DNA of 64,000 nucleotides. It comes from Brevibacterium iodinum ATCC 49514. Lineage in GTDB: Bacteria; Actinomycetota; Actinomycetes; Actinomycetales; Brevibacteriaceae. The notes beneath the pieces were generated by a model. The model was not told where the DNA came from, did not search any database, and saw only the letters and a list, made by a program, of their open reading frames with translations. Location: positions 62,001 through 126,000 of the forward strand of contig NZ_FXYX01000006.1 in NCBI RefSeq assembly GCF_900169265.1. The letters are read 5' to 3'. Positions 51,353 to 61,386 of this stretch are shown here, in pieces; position 1 is the first letter of the stretch; each line of letters begins with the position of its first letter. The position numbers and the translations under genes are program-made.

Positions 51353-51892
51353 CTACTTGCGGTCCGGCAGCGTGCGGGACCGGCCGCGGTAGGTCGCGAT
51401 GATCTCATCGCCGCGGGTGACGGTGACGTCGTAGATGCCCGAGCGGCCCTGCTTGACGACTTCGTGGCCGCGAGCGACGAGCTCGTCACCGAGGTACGTG
51501 GGTTTGAGGAAGTCGATGCCTCCGCCGGAGGCGACGGTGATCGAGCCGGGATAGTTGCAGGCCATCGCGAAGGTGGTGTCGGCGAAGAGGAAGACGTAGC
51601 CGCCGTGGGTGATGTCGTGGCCGTTGGTCATGATGTCGGTGACCGTCATCGAGCACTGCGCCCAGCCGGGTCCGTGGTCATCGACGGTGATGCCCAGGTG
51701 CTGGGAGGCGCGGTCATTGGCGAACATCGCGGCGGCGCCGGTGAGTTCCTCGGTGGGGGCCGCCTCGGTGGATGCTGTGGGATCGGGCTGTGGAGCCGCC
51801 TCGGTGGGGGACTCGGGTACCGCCCCGGTGGGGGTGGAGGTGTTCGGGGTCTGTGACTCCGCGGTCGTCGTATCGTGGGTGGGCTGCCCCAT
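51353..51892 (-). CDS. paaI: Phenylacetate-pathway hotdog thioesterase
   Basis: 179 residues from the ATG with GAGGAGGAG upstream. The first ~60 residues are a Thr/Pro/Glu-rich tail absent from most PaaI proteins. Then the hotdog domain: AAAMFANDRASQHLGITV, NGHDITHGGYVFLFADTTFA (catalytic Asn/His/Asp region) and GIYDVTVTRGDEIIATYRG. Removes CoA from dead-end hydroxyphenylacetyl-CoA products. First gene of the paaI-K-R unit. Confidence 0.88.
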   Translation of the reverse strand: MGQPTHDTTTAESQTPNTSTPTGAVPESPTEAAPQPDPTASTEAAPTEELTGAAAMFANDRASQHLGITVDDHGPGWAQCSMTVTDIMTNGHDITHGGYVFLFADTTFAMACNYPGSITVASGGGIDFLKPTYLGDELVARGHEVVKQGRSGIYDVTVTRGDEIIATYRGRSRTLPDRK

Positions 51893-52012
51893 GGGCGGCT
51901 CCTCCTCGAGTCGCGGGTTCAGGCGCCGGTGCACGAGGAGTGCCTGCGCCGCTGCGTGTGGACGACGGTGAGAGTTCCCCGTAATCCCGGACGGTCAGCC
52001 CGTCGGACAATA

Positions 52013-52024
52013 AACGACCATCTG
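52013..52024. promoter_or_regulatory. PaaR-like operator, site C
   Basis: GACCATCTGGTC, perfect GACCA/TGGTC arms, followed by AATAAATA. About 120 bases upstream of the paaI start. Confidence 0.65.
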
Positions 52025-52150
52025 GTCAATAAATATCGTTCCGATCGTCGCCGGTGTCAAGTCACGGGGTGTGGTTGGGGTGTGTTCGTCTGCGAATCGC
52101 GCAAGCATCGTCAAGCGCAGGCGGGAATGGGTCACTATCGGATAGCTGCC

Positions 52151-52216
52151 GAGAAATATAGGTCAGCATCGGATGCTTTTCGGCGGGCGAAAGTATCCGG
52201 GGCTGACCTATATTCT
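52151..52216. repeat. Long imperfect hairpin in the paa divergent region
   Basis: AATATAGGTCAGC (52155-52167) pairs with GCTGACCTATATT (52202-52214); inner arms CGGATGCTTT and AAAGTATCCG also pair with one mismatch. Between divergent operons, so not a simple terminator. Confidence 0.65.
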
Positions 52217-52281
52217 GCGGGCGCCGCGTGGGTCGGAGGGAGTTTGCCTGGTCGATCCGGCAGGCGCCGCGCTGGTAGTGC

Positions 52282-52343
52282 GATTGTTGGGTCGATCCGC
52301 GGTGGTTTCGTCGCCGATGACGCCGTGGATCGACCCAACAATC
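52282..52343. repeat. Palindromic repeat element, copy 2
   Basis: GATTGTTGGGTCGATCCGCG (from 52282) pairs with its counterpart ending CGACCCAACAATC at 52343: 21-bp arms with one mismatch, 20-base loop. Same left sequence as the element at 43735. Confidence 0.75.
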
Positions 52344-52450
52344 CACTGATCGGCACGGCCACGCGGCACGGCGGCGGGTCTGAGCGGCTCTTTCGCGTGG
52401 GCGGCATTGCACCCGGGCCGGGGGTGTGCGACACTTGTGGCAACAATACA

Positions 52451-52462
52451 GAACAAATGGTC
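52451..52462. promoter_or_regulatory. PaaR-like operator, site D (paaA)
   Basis: GAACAAATGGTC followed by AGTAAATG, 114 bases upstream of paaA. Right half matches the other sites exactly; left half is weaker. The rest of 52036-52575 holds the two hairpins and no gene. Confidence 0.5.
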
Positions 52463-52575
52463 AGTAAATGGATTTCCTCGGGCCAGAGGTCTGACGATGG
52501 TCGGACCGATGAGGAGGTCGGCAGCCGCTGACCGAGCCGGGTCCTGACAAGGGCACATCCAAGGGTGGAGTGGTC

Positions 52576-53610
52576 ATGACAACTCAAGTGAACGACAACC
52601 GCTTCGACGAGGCGGCGCTGCAGGAGCAGTTCGACGCCACGATCGAGGCCAAGGATCGGATCGAACCCCGGGACTGGATGCCCGAGGCCTACCGCAAAAC
52701 GCTCATCCGCCAGGTCGCGCAGCACGCGCACTCGGAGATCATCGGCATGCAGCCAGAAGGCAACTGGATCTCCCGCGCACCCTCCCTGCGGCGCAAGGCG
52801 ATCCTGCTGGCGAAGGTCCAGGACGAAGCCGGACACGGCCTCTACCTCTACTCGGCCGCCGAGACCCTGGGCGCCACGCGCAACGAACTCACCGAGAAGC
52901 TCGTCGCCGGCAAGCAGAAGTACTCCTCGATCTTCAACTACCCGACCCTGTCCTACACCGATGTCGGCACGATCGGCTGGCTCGTCGACGGGGCGGCCAT
53001 CTGCAACCAGGTCCCGCTGTGCCGGACCTCCTTCGGCCCCTATGGCCGCGCGATGATCCGCATCTGCAAGGAAGAGTCCTTCCACCAGCGCCAGGGCTAC
53101 GAGCTGCTGATGACGATGATGCGCGGGACCGAGGCTCAGCGCGAGATGGTCCAGGAATCGGTCAACCGCTTCTGGTGGCCGGCGCTGATGATGTTCGGGC
53201 CTCCCGACGACAACTCGCCGAACACCGAGCAGTCGATGGCCTGGGGCATCAAGACCCACACCAACGATGAGCTGCGCCAGAAGTTCGTCGACATGTCCGT
53301 TCCGCAGGCCGAAGCCCTCGGCGTGACGTTCCCCGATGAGAACCTCAAGTGGAACGAGGAGCGCGGACACTACGACTTCTCCACCCCGAACTGGGACGAG
53401 TTCTGGGCTGTCGTCAAGGGCGACGGACCCTGCAACGAGCAGCGCGTCGCCCACCGCAAGCGCGCCTGGGACGAAGGAGCGTGGGTGCGCGAAGCAGCGC
53501 TCGCCTTCGCGGAGAACCAGACCGCCGAGGCGGCCGCCACCCCGGACGCGGCCGCGGACACCCCCGCCGCCGGAGTCGACACCACCACACCCGAGGAGAC
53601 AGCGAAATGA
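52576..53610 (+). CDS. paaA: Phenylacetyl-CoA 1,2-epoxidase, catalytic subunit PaaA
   Basis: 344 residues from the ATG with GGAG five bases upstream. Ferritin-like di-iron ligands: [31 protein letters not shown] (E..H) and [15 protein letters not shown] (E..H). Adds one O atom to the ring of phenylacetyl-CoA with PaaC, PaaB and PaaE. C-terminal Ala/Pro/Thr tail (~30 residues) is extra. First of five coupled genes paaABCDE. Confidence 0.95.
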   Translation: MTTQVNDNRFDEAALQEQFDATIEAKDRIEPRDWMPEAYRKTLIRQVAQHAHSEIIGMQPEGNWISRAPSLRRKAILLAKVQDEAGHGLYLYSAAETLGATRNELTEKLVAGKQKYSSIFNYPTLSYTDVGTIGWLVDGAAICNQVPLCRTSFGPYGRAMIRICKEESFHQRQGYELLMTMMRGTEAQREMVQESVNRFWWPALMMFGPPDDNSPNTEQSMAWGIKTHTNDELRQKFVDMSVPQAEALGVTFPDENLKWNEERGHYDFSTPNWDEFWAVVKGDGPCNEQRVAHRKRAWDEGAWVREAALAFAENQTAEAAATPDAAADTPAAGVDTTTPEETAK

Positions 53611-53948
53611 CCGAGACCAACCCCGGTCCCACCTCGGCGAAGGACGGATCCGCTGTGGGCTCGACCCGCGGCGAATGGCCGCTGTACGAGGTCTTCGTGC
53701 GCGGCAAGCGCGGACTCAACCACGTCCACGTCGGATCCCTGCACGCCGCCGACGACCAGATGGCCGTCCATCACGCCCGCGACGTCTACACCCGACGCAA
53801 CGAAGGCGTGAGCATCTGGGTCGTCCGCGCCTCCGACATCACGGCCTCGAGCCCGGACGAGAAAGACCCGATGTTCGCCCCCAGCGGCGACAAGGTCTAC
53901 CGCCACCCCACCTTTTACGACATCCCCGCCGATGTCCCCCATATGTGA
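53607..53948 (+). CDS. paaB: Phenylacetyl-CoA epoxidase subunit PaaB
   Basis: 113 residues. [40 protein letters not shown] and [16 protein letters not shown] define PaaB, the small bridging subunit of the complex. Starts within the paaA stop (ATGA). Confidence 0.95.
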   Translation: MTETNPGPTSAKDGSAVGSTRGEWPLYEVFVRGKRGLNHVHVGSLHAADDQMAVHHARDVYTRRNEGVSIWVVRASDITASSPDEKDPMFAPSGDKVYRHPTFYDIPADVPHM

Positions 53949-53961
53949 GTAGGGGCGAGAA

Positions 53962-54938
<977 letters not shown>

Positions 54939-54942
<4 letters not shown>

Positions 54943-55547
54943 CCGCCATGCTCGAGACTTACCCGACCGACACCCGCACCGACTCCCGCACCGACTCCCA
55001 CGCCGACACCCGCCCGGCAGTCGTGGCCGACGCCGCACCAGCCACCGACGCCGAGGCGATCGACCGTGCCTGGGCCGCCGCCGAACGCGTGACCGACCCC
55101 GAGATGCCGATGCTCACCCTCCTCGACCTCGGCGTGCTGCGCGACGTCACGGTCGAAGACGGCCACGTCGTCACCACCATCACGCCCACCTATTCGGGAT
55201 GCCCGGCGATGGCGACGATGCGCGATGACCTGCAGCGTGAGCTCCTCGAAGACGGCTTCCCCGACGCCGAGGTGCGCGTGTCCCTGACACCCGCCTGGAC
55301 GAGCGACTGGATCACCGAACGCGGCAGACAAGCACTCAAGGACGCCGGAATCTCCCCACCCGGCTCCGCCCCCGTCCGCACCGGCCCCGTGGCGCTGACC
55401 CTCATGCCCACCCGCCGCGCCGTGACCTGCGTGCTGTGCGGATCCGACGATGTCAGGCTGTCCTCCGAGTTCGGCGCGACCGCGTGCAAGGCCATGTACC
55501 AGTGCAACGTCTGCCTCGAACCGTTCGACCATGTGAAGGAGATCTGA
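54939..55547 (+). CDS. paaD: Iron-sulfur maturation protein PaaD
   Basis: 202 residues from the GTG in the paaC stop (GTGA). MIP18/DUF59 domain: VTDPEMPMLTLLDLGVLRDV, ITPTYSGCPAMATMRDDL. C-terminal zinc-like domain with Cys pairs (CVLCGSDDV, MYQCNVCLEPFDH). N-terminal ~30 residues are Asp/Thr-rich and non-conserved. Needed to assemble the Fe-S centre of PaaE. Confidence 0.93.
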
Positions 55548-56665
55548 TGACCGATCTGATCGATCAGACCGCCGAGGCGGCCCCCGCCACCGATCCCGCC
55601 GGCGGACGCTCCCGGTCGGCTTTCTACCCGCTGACCGTGAAATCCGTCGACCACCTCACCGAGGATTCGGCCGCCGTGACCTTCGACGTGCCCGGCGAAT
55701 ACGCCGAACTCTTCGATTTCGCGGCCGGACAGTCCCTGACCCTGCGCCGCATCATCGACGGCCAGGAACACCGCCGCACCTATTCGATCTGCGCCCCGGC
55801 CGGAACCGCTCCGCGCATCGGTGTCCGCGAAGTCCCCGAAGGACTCTTCTCCCTGTGGCTGGTCAACGAAGTTCGAGCCGGCGACGTCATCGAGGTGCAG
55901 CCGCCCTCGGGCAGCTTCCGCGCCGAAGCCTCCGCCGGCGGCCGGCACCTGTGCATCGCGGCGGGTTCGGGAATCACCCCGATGCTCTCCATCGCCTCGA
56001 CCGTGCTGTCCAACCCCGACGCCTCGGTGACCCTGCTCTACGGCAACCGGCACACGAACACCGTGATGTTCGCCGAGGAGCTCGCCGACCTCAAGGACGC
56101 CCGCAACCAACAGCTCGATCTCGTCCACGTCCTCTCCCGCGAACCCCGCGATGTCGAGCTGTTCTCCGGCCGCCTCGACGCGGAGAAGCTGCGGGATCTG
56201 CTCACCGCCATCGTCCCGATCGGCAGCATGGATCATGTGTGGCTGTGCGGCCCCTTCGGCATGCTCGAAGACGCCCGCAAGGTCCTCGCCGAATTCGATG
56301 TGCCGAAGGAGAAGATCCACTTCGAGCTCTTCTACGTCGACGAACCCCCACCGGAGGTCGTCCACGCAGACAAGGTCGTCGAAGGTGCGACGAGCGACGT
56401 TACGGTCATCCTCGACGGGAAGCGCTCCACCTCGGCGATGTCGCAGGGCAAGACCATCCTCGATTCCGCACAGGAATCCCGGTCCGATCTGCCGTTCGCC
56501 TGCAAGGGCGGCGTCTGCGGAACCTGCCGCGCGAAGATCTGCGGCGGCGAAGTCAACATGGTCCGCAACTACGCCCTCGAGGACGCCGAGGTCGAAGCGA
56601 ACTTCGTCCTCACCTGCCAGACGTTCCCCGTCAGCGACGAGGTCACGGTCGACTTCGACTCCTGA
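55547..56665 (+). CDS. paaE: Phenylacetyl-CoA epoxidase reductase PaaE
   Basis: 372 residues. FAD domain (RRTYSICAPAG), NAD domain (AAGSGITPMLSIASTVL, CGPFGMLEDARKVL) and plant-type 2Fe-2S ferredoxin domain (FACKGGVCGTCRAKICGG, then FVLTCQTFP: four Cys). Passes NADPH electrons to PaaA. Its ATG shares a base with the paaD stop. Confidence 0.95.
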   Translation: MTDLIDQTAEAAPATDPAGGRSRSAFYPLTVKSVDHLTEDSAAVTFDVPGEYAELFDFAAGQSLTLRRIIDGQEHRRTYSICAPAGTAPRIGVREVPEGLFSLWLVNEVRAGDVIEVQPPSGSFRAEASAGGRHLCIAAGSGITPMLSIASTVLSNPDASVTLLYGNRHTNTVMFAEELADLKDARNQQLDLVHVLSREPRDVELFSGRLDAEKLRDLLTAIVPIGSMDHVWLCGPFGMLEDARKVLAEFDVPKEKIHFELFYVDEPPPEVVHADKVVEGATSDVTVILDGKRSTSAMSQGKTILDSAQESRSDLPFACKGGVCGTCRAKICGGEVNMVRNYALEDAEVEANFVLTCQTFPVSDEVTVDFDS

Positions 56666-56756
56666 GCGTCCCGAACCCCAGTGGGCGCGGGCCCGCACAC
56701 CAACGGGTGCAAGCCCGTACCATGTCACCTACCCGAACTCTTCAGCGAGGAGACCC

Positions 56757-57923
56757 ATGCCCGAGGCATTCATTCTGGACGGACTGCGCACCCCCATCGG
56801 ACGCTACGGGGGTGCACTGGCCGACCAGCGGCCCGACGACCTCGTGGCGACCACGATGAAGACCGTCGTCGAGCGGACGGGCATCGACCCGACCGATATC
56901 GACGAGGTCATCCTCGGCTCGGCGAACCAGGCCGGTGAGGACAACCGGAACATCGCGCGCATGGCCGTGCTCCTGGCCGGACTGCCCGAATCCGTGCCCG
57001 GGTTCACGGTCAACCGTCTGTGCGCCTCGGGGATGACCGCGATCACGACGGCGCGGGCGATGATCGCCGCGGGAGATGCCGATGTGGTCGTGGCCGGCGG
57101 AGTCGAATCGATGACCCGTGCCCCCTGGGTGAGCGAGAAGCCCTCACGCGCCTGGTCGAAGCCGGGCCGGACCTGGGACACCTCGATCGGCTGGCGGTTC
57201 ACGAACCCCGCCTTCGATGAGGACACGACTCTGTCCATGCCGCAGACGGCCGAACGCGTCGCCGAGAAGTGGAAGCTCACCCGCGAGGCCCTCGACGAGT
57301 TCGCCTACCAGTCGCACCAGAAGGCTTTGGCCGCGCAGAAGGCCGGCAGCTTCGGCCCGGAGATCCTGCCCATCGGAGACGTCACCGCCGATGAAGGTCC
57401 GCGCGCCGACTCGACCCAGGAGAAGCTCGGCAAGCTGCGTCCCATCCACGGACCCGGGGGCGTCATCACCGCCGGAAACTCCTCCTCGCTCAATGACGGT
57501 GCCGCCGTCGTCGTGCTCGTGTCCGAGGACTATGTGAACAAGCACGGACTCAACCCGCGCGCCCGCGTCGTCGCCGGTGCCAATGCCGGTGTGTCCCCGG
57601 AGATCATGGGCATCGGACCCGTCCCGGCGACCCGCAAGGTGCTCGAGCGCACCGGGTGGAAGGTCGGCGAGCTCGATGCCGTCGAACTCAACGAAGCCTT
57701 CGCCTCCCAGTCGCTGGCGTGCATGGGCGACCTCGGACTCGACCCGGAGACCGTCAACGGCTTCGGCGGAGCGATCGCGCTGGGCCATCCGCTCGGCTGC
57801 TCGGGCACTCGCATCACCCTGACCCTGCTCAACCGGCTGGAACAGGCCGATGCGAAGCGCGGACTGGCGACCATGTGTGTGGGCGTCGGTCAGGGATCGG
57901 CGCTGCTGCTGGAGCGCGTGTGA
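56757..57923 (+). CDS. paaJ: Acyl-CoA thiolase, probable 3-oxoadipyl-CoA thiolase
   Basis: 388 residues. Nucleophile Cys in NRLCASGMTA (~92), GGVESMTRAPW, NEAFASQSLACM, GHPLGCSGTR (His) and TMCVGVGQGSA (second Cys). By position and size it does the thiolytic steps of phenylacetate breakdown to acetyl-CoA and succinyl-CoA. Opens the second operon part 91 bases after paaE; GCGAGGAG precedes the ATG. Confidence 0.88.
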   Translation: MPEAFILDGLRTPIGRYGGALADQRPDDLVATTMKTVVERTGIDPTDIDEVILGSANQAGEDNRNIARMAVLLAGLPESVPGFTVNRLCASGMTAITTARAMIAAGDADVVVAGGVESMTRAPWVSEKPSRAWSKPGRTWDTSIGWRFTNPAFDEDTTLSMPQTAERVAEKWKLTREALDEFAYQSHQKALAAQKAGSFGPEILPIGDVTADEGPRADSTQEKLGKLRPIHGPGGVITAGNSSSLNDGAAVVVLVSEDYVNKHGLNPRARVVAGANAGVSPEIMGIGPVPATRKVLERTGWKVGELDAVELNEAFASQSLACMGDLGLDPETVNGFGGAIALGHPLGCSGTRITLTLLNRLEQADAKRGLATMCVGVGQGSALLLERV

Positions 57924-58840
57924 GCGCCGGGAGCATGGGGGCCGGCGGTATGGGAACGAACGGCACAGCCGGTGTGAGCGATTCCGCCTCCCCGCTGCTC
58001 ATCGAACGCCACTCCGACCGGACGATCATCCGGCTCAACCGGCCCGAGGTCCGCAATGCCATCGACCAGACGATGGTCGATGCCCTCCACGCGGTGTGTG
58101 CCGAACTCGAGGCCGAACCGAAGGTCGCGATCCTCACCGGCACCTCCGGAGTCTTCGCCGCAGGTGCCGACATCTCGCAGCTGCGCAATCGTCGCCGCGA
58201 TGATGCTCTGGCCGGGATCAACTCGAAGATCTTCTCTCGCATCCAGGAACTGCCGATGCCGGTCATCGCCCTCGTCGAGGGATTCGCCCTCGGTGGCGGT
58301 GCCGAACTCGCCTTCGCTGCGGACTTCCGCATCGGCACCCCGTCGACGAAGATCGGAAACCCGGAGACGGGTCTGGGCATCCTCGCCGCCGCCGGAGCCG
58401 CGTGGCGTCTGCGCGAACTCGTCGGCGAACCTCGCGCCAAAGAGATCCTGTTGGCCGGGCGGACCCTGCAGGCTGACGAGGCGAAGGCGATCGGTCTGCT
58501 CAATGACGTCGTCGACCCTGAAGACCTCGAATTGGCCGGTCAGGCGCTGGCGGATCGGATTGCGAGCTTCGCACCTTTGGCCGTGCGACTGAGCAAGTCG
58601 GCGTTCCACGCCCCGCGTGAAGCGCATCCGCTCATCGACAATGTGGCCCAGGCCGTGCTGTTCGAGACCGAGGAGAAGTTCGCCCGCATGGATGCGTTCC
58701 TGTCCAAGCGTGAGGCGAAGAAGGCGAAGAAGGCCGCCGAGGCGGAAGCGGCCGAGCGCGCACGCGCCGAAGCCGTGGCCACCGAAGCGAGTGACCAGCA
58801 GGACGAGACGCGCACCCGAGGAGAGGGCGACAACGCATGA
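57920..58840 (+). CDS. paaF: Enoyl-CoA hydratase, probable PaaF
   Basis: 306 residues from the GTG in the thiolase stop; ATG at 57935 is an alternative. Crotonase fold: TGTSGVFAAGADISQLRNRR, GFALGGGAELAFAADFRIG, GNPETGLGILAAAGAAWRL. Likely hydrates 2,3-dehydroadipyl-CoA. The last ~45 residues are an unusual Lys/Ala/Glu helix (KREAKKAKKAAEAEAAERAR) not in usual PaaF. Confidence 0.82.
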   Translation: MSAGSMGAGGMGTNGTAGVSDSASPLLIERHSDRTIIRLNRPEVRNAIDQTMVDALHAVCAELEAEPKVAILTGTSGVFAAGADISQLRNRRRDDALAGINSKIFSRIQELPMPVIALVEGFALGGGAELAFAADFRIGTPSTKIGNPETGLGILAAAGAAWRLRELVGEPRAKEILLAGRTLQADEAKAIGLLNDVVDPEDLELAGQALADRIASFAPLAVRLSKSAFHAPREAHPLIDNVAQAVLFETEEKFARMDAFLSKREAKKAKKAAEAEAAERARAEAVATEASDQQDETRTRGEGDNA

Positions 58841-59688
58841 GCGACACCACGACAGACACACCGGCCCGAGTTCCCGACGTCGTCGGCGTCTATGGCGGCG
58901 GACGGATGGGCGCCGGAATCGCGCATGCCTTCGCCACCGCCGGGGCCCGCGTCATCGTCATCGAGAACACCGACGAGACCGTGGCAGCTGCCCGGGAGCG
59001 CATCGATGCGTCTACGAGTAAGTCACAGTCCAAGGGCATCGAGGTGCCCGGAACCGTCGTCGTCGACCGTGACCCGACCCTGCTTGATGAGGCACTCCTC
59101 GTCGTCGAAGCCGTGCCCGAGATCGTCGAACTCAAGCAGGAGGTGCTCGCGGCCATTGCGAAGCACGCTCCTGCCGCGAGCATCGGCACGAACACCTCGG
59201 CGCTGTCGATCGATGAGCTCGCCGCGGCTCTGCCGCGGCCGCAGGCGCTCATCGGGCTGCACTTCTTCAACCCGGTGCCCGTGTCAGAACTCGTCGAGGT
59301 CGTCGTCGGCACGCACACCGATCCCAAGCTCGTCGACGTCGCCAAGGAATGGGTGACGGGACTAGGGAAGACGGCGATCATGGTGAAGGACTCGCCCGGA
59401 TTCGCCTCCTCCCGCCTCGGCGTGGCTCTCGCTTTGGAAGCGATGCGGATGGTCGAGGACGGCGTCGCCAGCGCCGAGGACATCGATCGTGCCATGACCC
59501 TGGGCTACCGTCATCCGGCCGGGCCGTTGAAGACGACGGACATCGTCGGTCTCGATGTGCGCCTCGGCATCGCCGAGCACCTCGCGGCCGAGATCGGCGA
59601 GCGTTTCACGCCCCCGCAGATACTCAAGGACAAGGTCGCCGCGGGCAAACTCGGCCGCAAGACCGGGCAGGGTTTCTACACCTGGTGA
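58837..59688 (+). CDS. paaH: 3-hydroxyacyl-CoA dehydrogenase PaaH
   Basis: 283 residues. Rossmann motif GVYGGGRMGAGIAHAFATAG, TNTSALSIDELAA, GLHFFNPVPVSELVEVV (catalytic His region), VKDSPGFASSRLGVAL, GYRHPAGPLKTTDIVGLDV. Oxidises 3-hydroxyadipyl-CoA with NAD. ATGA overlap with paaF. Confidence 0.9.
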   Translation: MSDTTTDTPARVPDVVGVYGGGRMGAGIAHAFATAGARVIVIENTDETVAAARERIDASTSKSQSKGIEVPGTVVVDRDPTLLDEALLVVEAVPEIVELKQEVLAAIAKHAPAASIGTNTSALSIDELAAALPRPQALIGLHFFNPVPVSELVEVVVGTHTDPKLVDVAKEWVTGLGKTAIMVKDSPGFASSRLGVALALEAMRMVEDGVASAEDIDRAMTLGYRHPAGPLKTTDIVGLDVRLGIAEHLAAEIGERFTPPQILKDKVAAGKLGRKTGQGFYTW

Positions 59689-59722
59689 CACAACCACTGC
59701 AAGGACACGCAAAGGAGCATCC

Positions 59723-60499
59723 ATGACCGAGATCCAGCTGAAGAACCGCGGCCCCATCGCCGAGATCATCCTCGACGGCCCCGAATCCCGCAACGCCCTC
59801 GACGCGGACAACCTCCGCGACGTCGCCGCCGCCGTGGCCAAGGTCGCCGAAGCGGTCCCCAACGTGCGCGTGCTCCTCATCCGCGGGGAGGGCAAGGTCT
59901 TCTGCTCCGGTCGCGATATCGCGAACGTCGACGTCGAGACCGATGACGCCCATGCGTTCCTCGCCGACATCTTCGCCCCAGTGTTCCAGGCGATCCGCGC
60001 GCTGCCGATCCCGGTGATCGCGCAGGTTCAGGGGGCTGCGCTCGGACTCGGGTATGGGGTCGCCGCGGCTGCGGACATCATCTTCGCCGCCGATGACGCC
60101 AAGTTCGGGTCCCCGTTCGCCGCGATCGGCGCAATGCTCGATTCCGGCGCCCACCACGTGTTCATCGACCGGGTCGGCTATCACCGGACGATGGACCTCA
60201 TTGTCACCGGTGATTTCCTGACCGGCGCCGAGGCGGCCGCCACCGGAATCGTCTCCCGTGCGGTCCCAGCCGCGGAACTGTCCGACTTCGTCGAATCGAA
60301 GTTGGAGAAGATCGTCACCGGACCGGCCGAGGCCTTCGCGATGGAGAAGGGCTTCGTCCAGAAGCTCGCCGACGAACGGCCGAACCTCGCCGAGGTGCTC
60401 GCTCAAGAGGCGGCCCTGCAGGAATCGGCGCGCCAGACCCTGGACTATGCCGAAGGGTTCAGAGCCTTCCAGGAGCGTCGCAAGCCGGACTTCGGCTGA
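59723..60499 (+). CDS. paaG: Crotonase-fold isomerase, probable PaaG
   Basis: 258 residues, AAGGAG before the ATG. IRGEGKVFCSGRDIANVDVE, VQGAALGLGYGVAAAADIIF, FGSPFAAIGAMLDSGAHHVF with Asp at the PaaG catalytic position. Likely the 1,2-epoxyphenylacetyl-CoA isomerase that forms the oxepin; assignment of PaaF versus PaaG between the two crotonases is by motif and context only. Confidence 0.78.
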   Translation: MTEIQLKNRGPIAEIILDGPESRNALDADNLRDVAAAVAKVAEAVPNVRVLLIRGEGKVFCSGRDIANVDVETDDAHAFLADIFAPVFQAIRALPIPVIAQVQGAALGLGYGVAAAADIIFAADDAKFGSPFAAIGAMLDSGAHHVFIDRVGYHRTMDLIVTGDFLTGAEAAATGIVSRAVPAAELSDFVESKLEKIVTGPAEAFAMEKGFVQKLADERPNLAEVLAQEAALQESARQTLDYAEGFRAFQERRKPDFG

Positions 60500-60500
60500 C

Positions 60501-60578
60501 GCTCCGGTTCAGTGGGCTTTCGGTTCACTGAGCTTCCGTTTCACTGAGCCCGGTACACCGAGTCGCCGGTTCATTGTG
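60501..60578. repeat. Five degenerate 16-bp tandem repeats
   Basis: GCTCCGGTTCAGTGGG, CTTTCGGTTCACTGAG, CTTCCGTTTCACTGAG, CCCGGTACACCGAG (14 bp) and TCGCCGGTTCATTGTG follow each other between the convergent paaG and VTT genes; the last overlaps the VTT stop region. Confidence 0.75.
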
Positions 60579-61341
60579 CCAGACGGTGGTTCTCGTCGTC
60601 GGGGATCTCCGTCGTCCCGTTCTCCGAGTTCTCGGCATCTCGCGTGCGCTTCCAGCGGTGCATCGTGATGATCGTCAACGTGATGACCAAGGCCCAGGAG
60701 GCGCCGACGCCGATGCCGTTGATGACATTCGGCTCCCCGATGAAGGCACCGACGGCCACGAGTGAGAGCTGGCCCGGCAGGGACGAGATGATCGTGGCGC
60801 TGAGGAAGGTGCGGTTGTCGATTCCCAAGGCTCCGCTGCCGTAGTTGACCGGCCAATACGGGAACCCTGGCATGAGGCGCAGGGCGCACACCGCGTAGAA
60901 GCCGCCGCCGGTGAGCTTGGATTCGATCGTCTCGGCGTGGGAACCGAGCAGCCGCAGGACCGTATCCCGGCCGAGAGCCCGGGCGATCCAATAGCCGATC
61001 CAGCAGCCTCCGACGACTCCGACCATCGACAGGAGGGTGCCGAACGGCAGCCCGAAGATGAGGCCTCCGGCCGTGGCCATGATCGTCACCGGGATCGGGG
61101 TGGCGGCGACGCCCATATAGATGAGGACGAAGACGGCGAAGCCCCAGAAACCGGCGGCCGCGATATCGGCCTGCAGCACGTCGACCGAAGGCAGGCGGAC
61201 ATTGAAGACCGCCCACACACCGGCCAGCACGGCGAGGGCAAGAACGATATTGCGCAGGATCGTCGACCAGTCGAGACGCTCCCGGTTATGCCGGGTGCGG
61301 GGCGACCACTCCGCGGGCGAGGCGTCTTCGTGTCCGGGCAT
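60571..61341 (-). CDS. VTT-domain (TVP38/TMEM64, DedA-like) membrane protein
   Basis: 256 residues, about five membrane helices. VTT core: GVAATPIPVTIMATAGGLIF, GLPFGTLLSMVGVVGGCWIGYWIARALGR (shown in parts) and CALRLMPGFPYWPVNYGSGAL. Related proteins flip or scramble membrane lipids. Hydrophilic ends on both sides. Confidence 0.85.
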   Translation of the reverse strand: MPGHEDASPAEWSPRTRHNRERLDWSTILRNIVLALAVLAGVWAVFNVRLPSVDVLQADIAAAGFWGFAVFVLIYMGVAATPIPVTIMATAGGLIFGLPFGTLLSMVGVVGGCWIGYWIARALGRDTVLRLLGSHAETIESKLTGGGFYAVCALRLMPGFPYWPVNYGSGALGIDNRTFLSATIISSLPGQLSLVAVGAFIGEPNVINGIGVGASWALVITLTIITMHRWKRTRDAENSENGTTEIPDDENHRLAQ

Positions 61342-61386
61342 GGCCCGATCTTACGTCTCGCCCGGGGTGGTTGGGCAATCTCCGGC

